64,000 bases of DNA from contig NC_084702.1 in assembly GCF_028389875.1 (NCBI RefSeq), positions 65,073,582-65,137,581 on the forward strand, written 5' to 3'. Positions 62,126-64,000 of this stretch are shown piece by piece. Every line of letters starts with the position of its first letter. Within the stretch, counting starts at the first letter, position 1. The notes beneath the pieces were generated by a model. That model made no database searches. It was given only the letters and a program-made list of their open reading frames with translations, and was not told the DNA's origin. Both the position numbers and the translations under genes were made by a program. This DNA is from Rhea pennata (lineage: Eukaryota > Chordata > Aves > Rheiformes > Rheidae).

Positions 62126-63553
62126 GAGATTTAAGCCAACAGAAGTGGAATGCTGTGTAACCATTACAAGCTACAGAAGATGTATGCAGCTATGCATTTT
62201 AAACATCCACTGTGCGTCTACATAAACATCTCTATACTTGTGAGAAATAAGATGCTTTTAAACTACCTGTGAAACTACTCATTTTATACAGACAATATTG
62301 TACTCTGATATATTGCATTTAGACCTTTGCTGTCTATGATATCAATGTTTGGCCTTTTACTACTAAAAGACAATCTTTATGCAACCATACTTCCGGTTAT
62401 TTTATGACTGATCTGTTTGATTTTTGTGCCCTAAATTGGGACTAATTTTGCATTCACCAAATAGACAGGTAATGCAGAATGGGTCCGTTATCTGAAAGTG
62501 AATATTGAAGATGTTATAAAGCTGGATTCGTAACATCAGAAAACTATTTCCACCAAAGAAAATGCCTTTTACTAGCAGATTAGACAAATGTGACACACAC
62601 TCATTTTTTTTAACCAAAGAATAGGTCGAAGGGAAATCTTTATCAATATTTAAATGAAAGATTAACAGTTTCGCAATTTGCTGTGAACAGTAAAAATTTT
62701 TATTCTAACTTTTGCTTACATTCATTTAAATCAAGAAAAAATAGAGATATATTCTGAATACTTGATACAAGTTTCCTTAAAATGCCCTTCCATATGGCTC
62801 TGCTACTATACTGCAATTCTAAATGGCCTAAGTATTTAAACACTGCAAGTAAAATACTATAGAAATATTTCAGAGTAGCTGAAAGAAAGAAAGCAAAAAG
62901 GAGACAGTATCATACAGTAATATAACTGAATTAATTCCCAACTCTTGCACAAACAACCCCAGAATCTGCAGGTGCCACAGATGAGCAGTTTTAGGATTGT
63001 AATTTGTACTTTTGGAAGTTGGCTATATGGTTCATATGACTGCAGCTTCTGGCTTAATACACAGCCAAACAGTCTTTGCTTGGTAGCTGGCATTCCTGCT
63101 TCCTGTAGCATACTCTACTGCTACTTCTTTAACAAATTCCCATCCAAACACAGAAGAGGTCTTGAGCAGCTAAAATTTTTAGGGTAATAGGATAAAGCAG
63201 CAGAGCATTAGCTCTGTTACATAGAATTGTAATACTGGTGTTATGACTTAACATATTGCTGTAGAAGAGCTAGTTGCTGTAATTTGAAATGTACCAATTA
63301 ACTGCATTACATATGCAGCAGATGAAAAATGTACGGCTAATGGAAAACCGATTGATTACATTAGTAGCCTTTTAAAGAAAGGGAAAACTATACTCCTCAA
63401 AAACATTCCTCCTCTCAGTAACAACATAAAAAAACTAGGCAGCATTTGCAAACTCCTAGTCAAGAAAAAAAAAAAAAAAAACTTTCTCCTAAATTGCACA
63501 GCCTCAAGTGGCCATTTATTTCAGGAGAAAAGTGTATATATAAAATGAAAGGC

Positions 63554-63558
<5 letters not shown>

Positions 63559-63587
<29 letters not shown>

Positions 63588-63598
63588 AAAAAAAAAAA
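63559..63598. repeat. poly(A) tract
   Basis: Nearly pure A for about 40 nt, broken by one C, within the putative EMB 3' UTR. Confidence 0.95.
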
Positions 63599-63769
63599 AC
63601 CAGAAGAGGAACGGAATTAAATTCAATTTTCAGCTTCTGTGGATTTGAAAATATCAGAAAGGCTGTCACTGGATATTTTGTTGGAAGCAGGGGGAAATTC
63701 AGTCTGATTTGTGCTTTTTTGTTTGTTCATTTTCAAATAACACTGTTTTGTAGCTTTAATTAAAGTCCA

Positions 63770-63775
63770 AATAAA
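63770..63775 (+). terminator. EMB: polyadenylation signal AATAAA (putative, EMB)
   Basis: The only canonical AATAAA I see after the putative last acceptor at 62,125. An ATTAAA variant lies just upstream at about 63,758. Confidence 0.5.
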
Positions 63776-64000
63776 AAGCAATGGGCAGTATGGAAGCATA
63801 AAATGATTGACTTTAAGGGCTGAACACTGATAAAGATTTTCTTTACTAACATACTGTTTATTATATTTGGCCTTGGAGTTTCTATGCACTATACAAACCA
63901 AAATGCATTTACAGGTTTTTATATGAATTTGTCATTGATATGACAGCATTTTTGTTATAGCAAGTAAATTTTTGCACAATTTAAAATATATATATATATA

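Larger units (their letters stand above)
62126..63795 (+). other. EMB: EMB last exon, 3' UTR (putative)
   Basis: The exon is proposed to start after acceptor TTCTTCTTTAATGCAG. An AATAAA signal at 63,770-63,775 would place the poly(A) site near 63,790. The segment has long A-runs at 63,463-63,480 and 63,559-63,598 that could cause internal priming in cDNA. Boundaries are inferred from signals only. Confidence 0.5.

Noticed and set aside
1..64000. CRISPR arrays, operons, bacterial promoters, tRNA or rRNA genes
   Set aside because: The window is vertebrate nuclear DNA. I saw no regularly spaced repeats of CRISPR type and no tRNA cloverleaf or rRNA sequence.

Overview
The window looks like nuclear DNA from a bird. 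Evidence: compact vertebrate-type introns with GT-AG borders, CpG islands at two promoters, mostly AT-rich CpG-poor DNA between them, few recognisable interspersed repeats, and exons of two vertebrate genes, EMB (embigin) and PARP8, which are neighbours on human 5q11; this block is Z-linked in birds. The species and the Z assignment are inferences; the two gene identities rest on residue-level recognition.

Layout. (1) 1-11,992, minus strand: the 5' part of PARP8 intron 2; I find no further PARP8 exon here. (2) 11,993-12,794, minus: PARP8 coding exons 2 and 1, encoding the first 48 complete codons plus two bases of codon 49. They sit at the edge of a CpG island (about 12,060-13,870) that is the PARP8 promoter. 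(3) About 13,900-42,600: some 29 kb between the two divergently transcribed genes. It has no gene I can name. It holds microsatellites, several copies of an old unclassified repeat family, two GC-rich blocks, a small CpG island at 38.6-38.85 kb, and a few minus-strand open segments with splice-like borders. (4) 42,760-43,300: the EMB CpG island, with a perfect 31-bp tandem duplication just before the start codon and a GGGCC array in intron 1. (5) 42,927-60,859, plus: the complete EMB coding sequence, 10 exons and 370 residues, with every exon junction in phase. A probable 3' UTR intron and a last non-coding exon run to about 63.8 kb.

The genes. EMB is a two-Ig-domain membrane glycoprotein of the basigin/neuroplastin family that chaperones monocarboxylate transporters. 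PARP8 is a mono-ADP-ribosyltransferase. They are neighbours with no known joint pathway. The most notable observations are three in-phase exons of 87/90/90 nt encoding the EMB N-terminal stalk, which look like copies of one ancestral exon; a GC-AG intron inside EMB; diverged direct repeats in the EMB introns next to the duplicated exons; and possible minus-strand transcription from the EMB promoter side.
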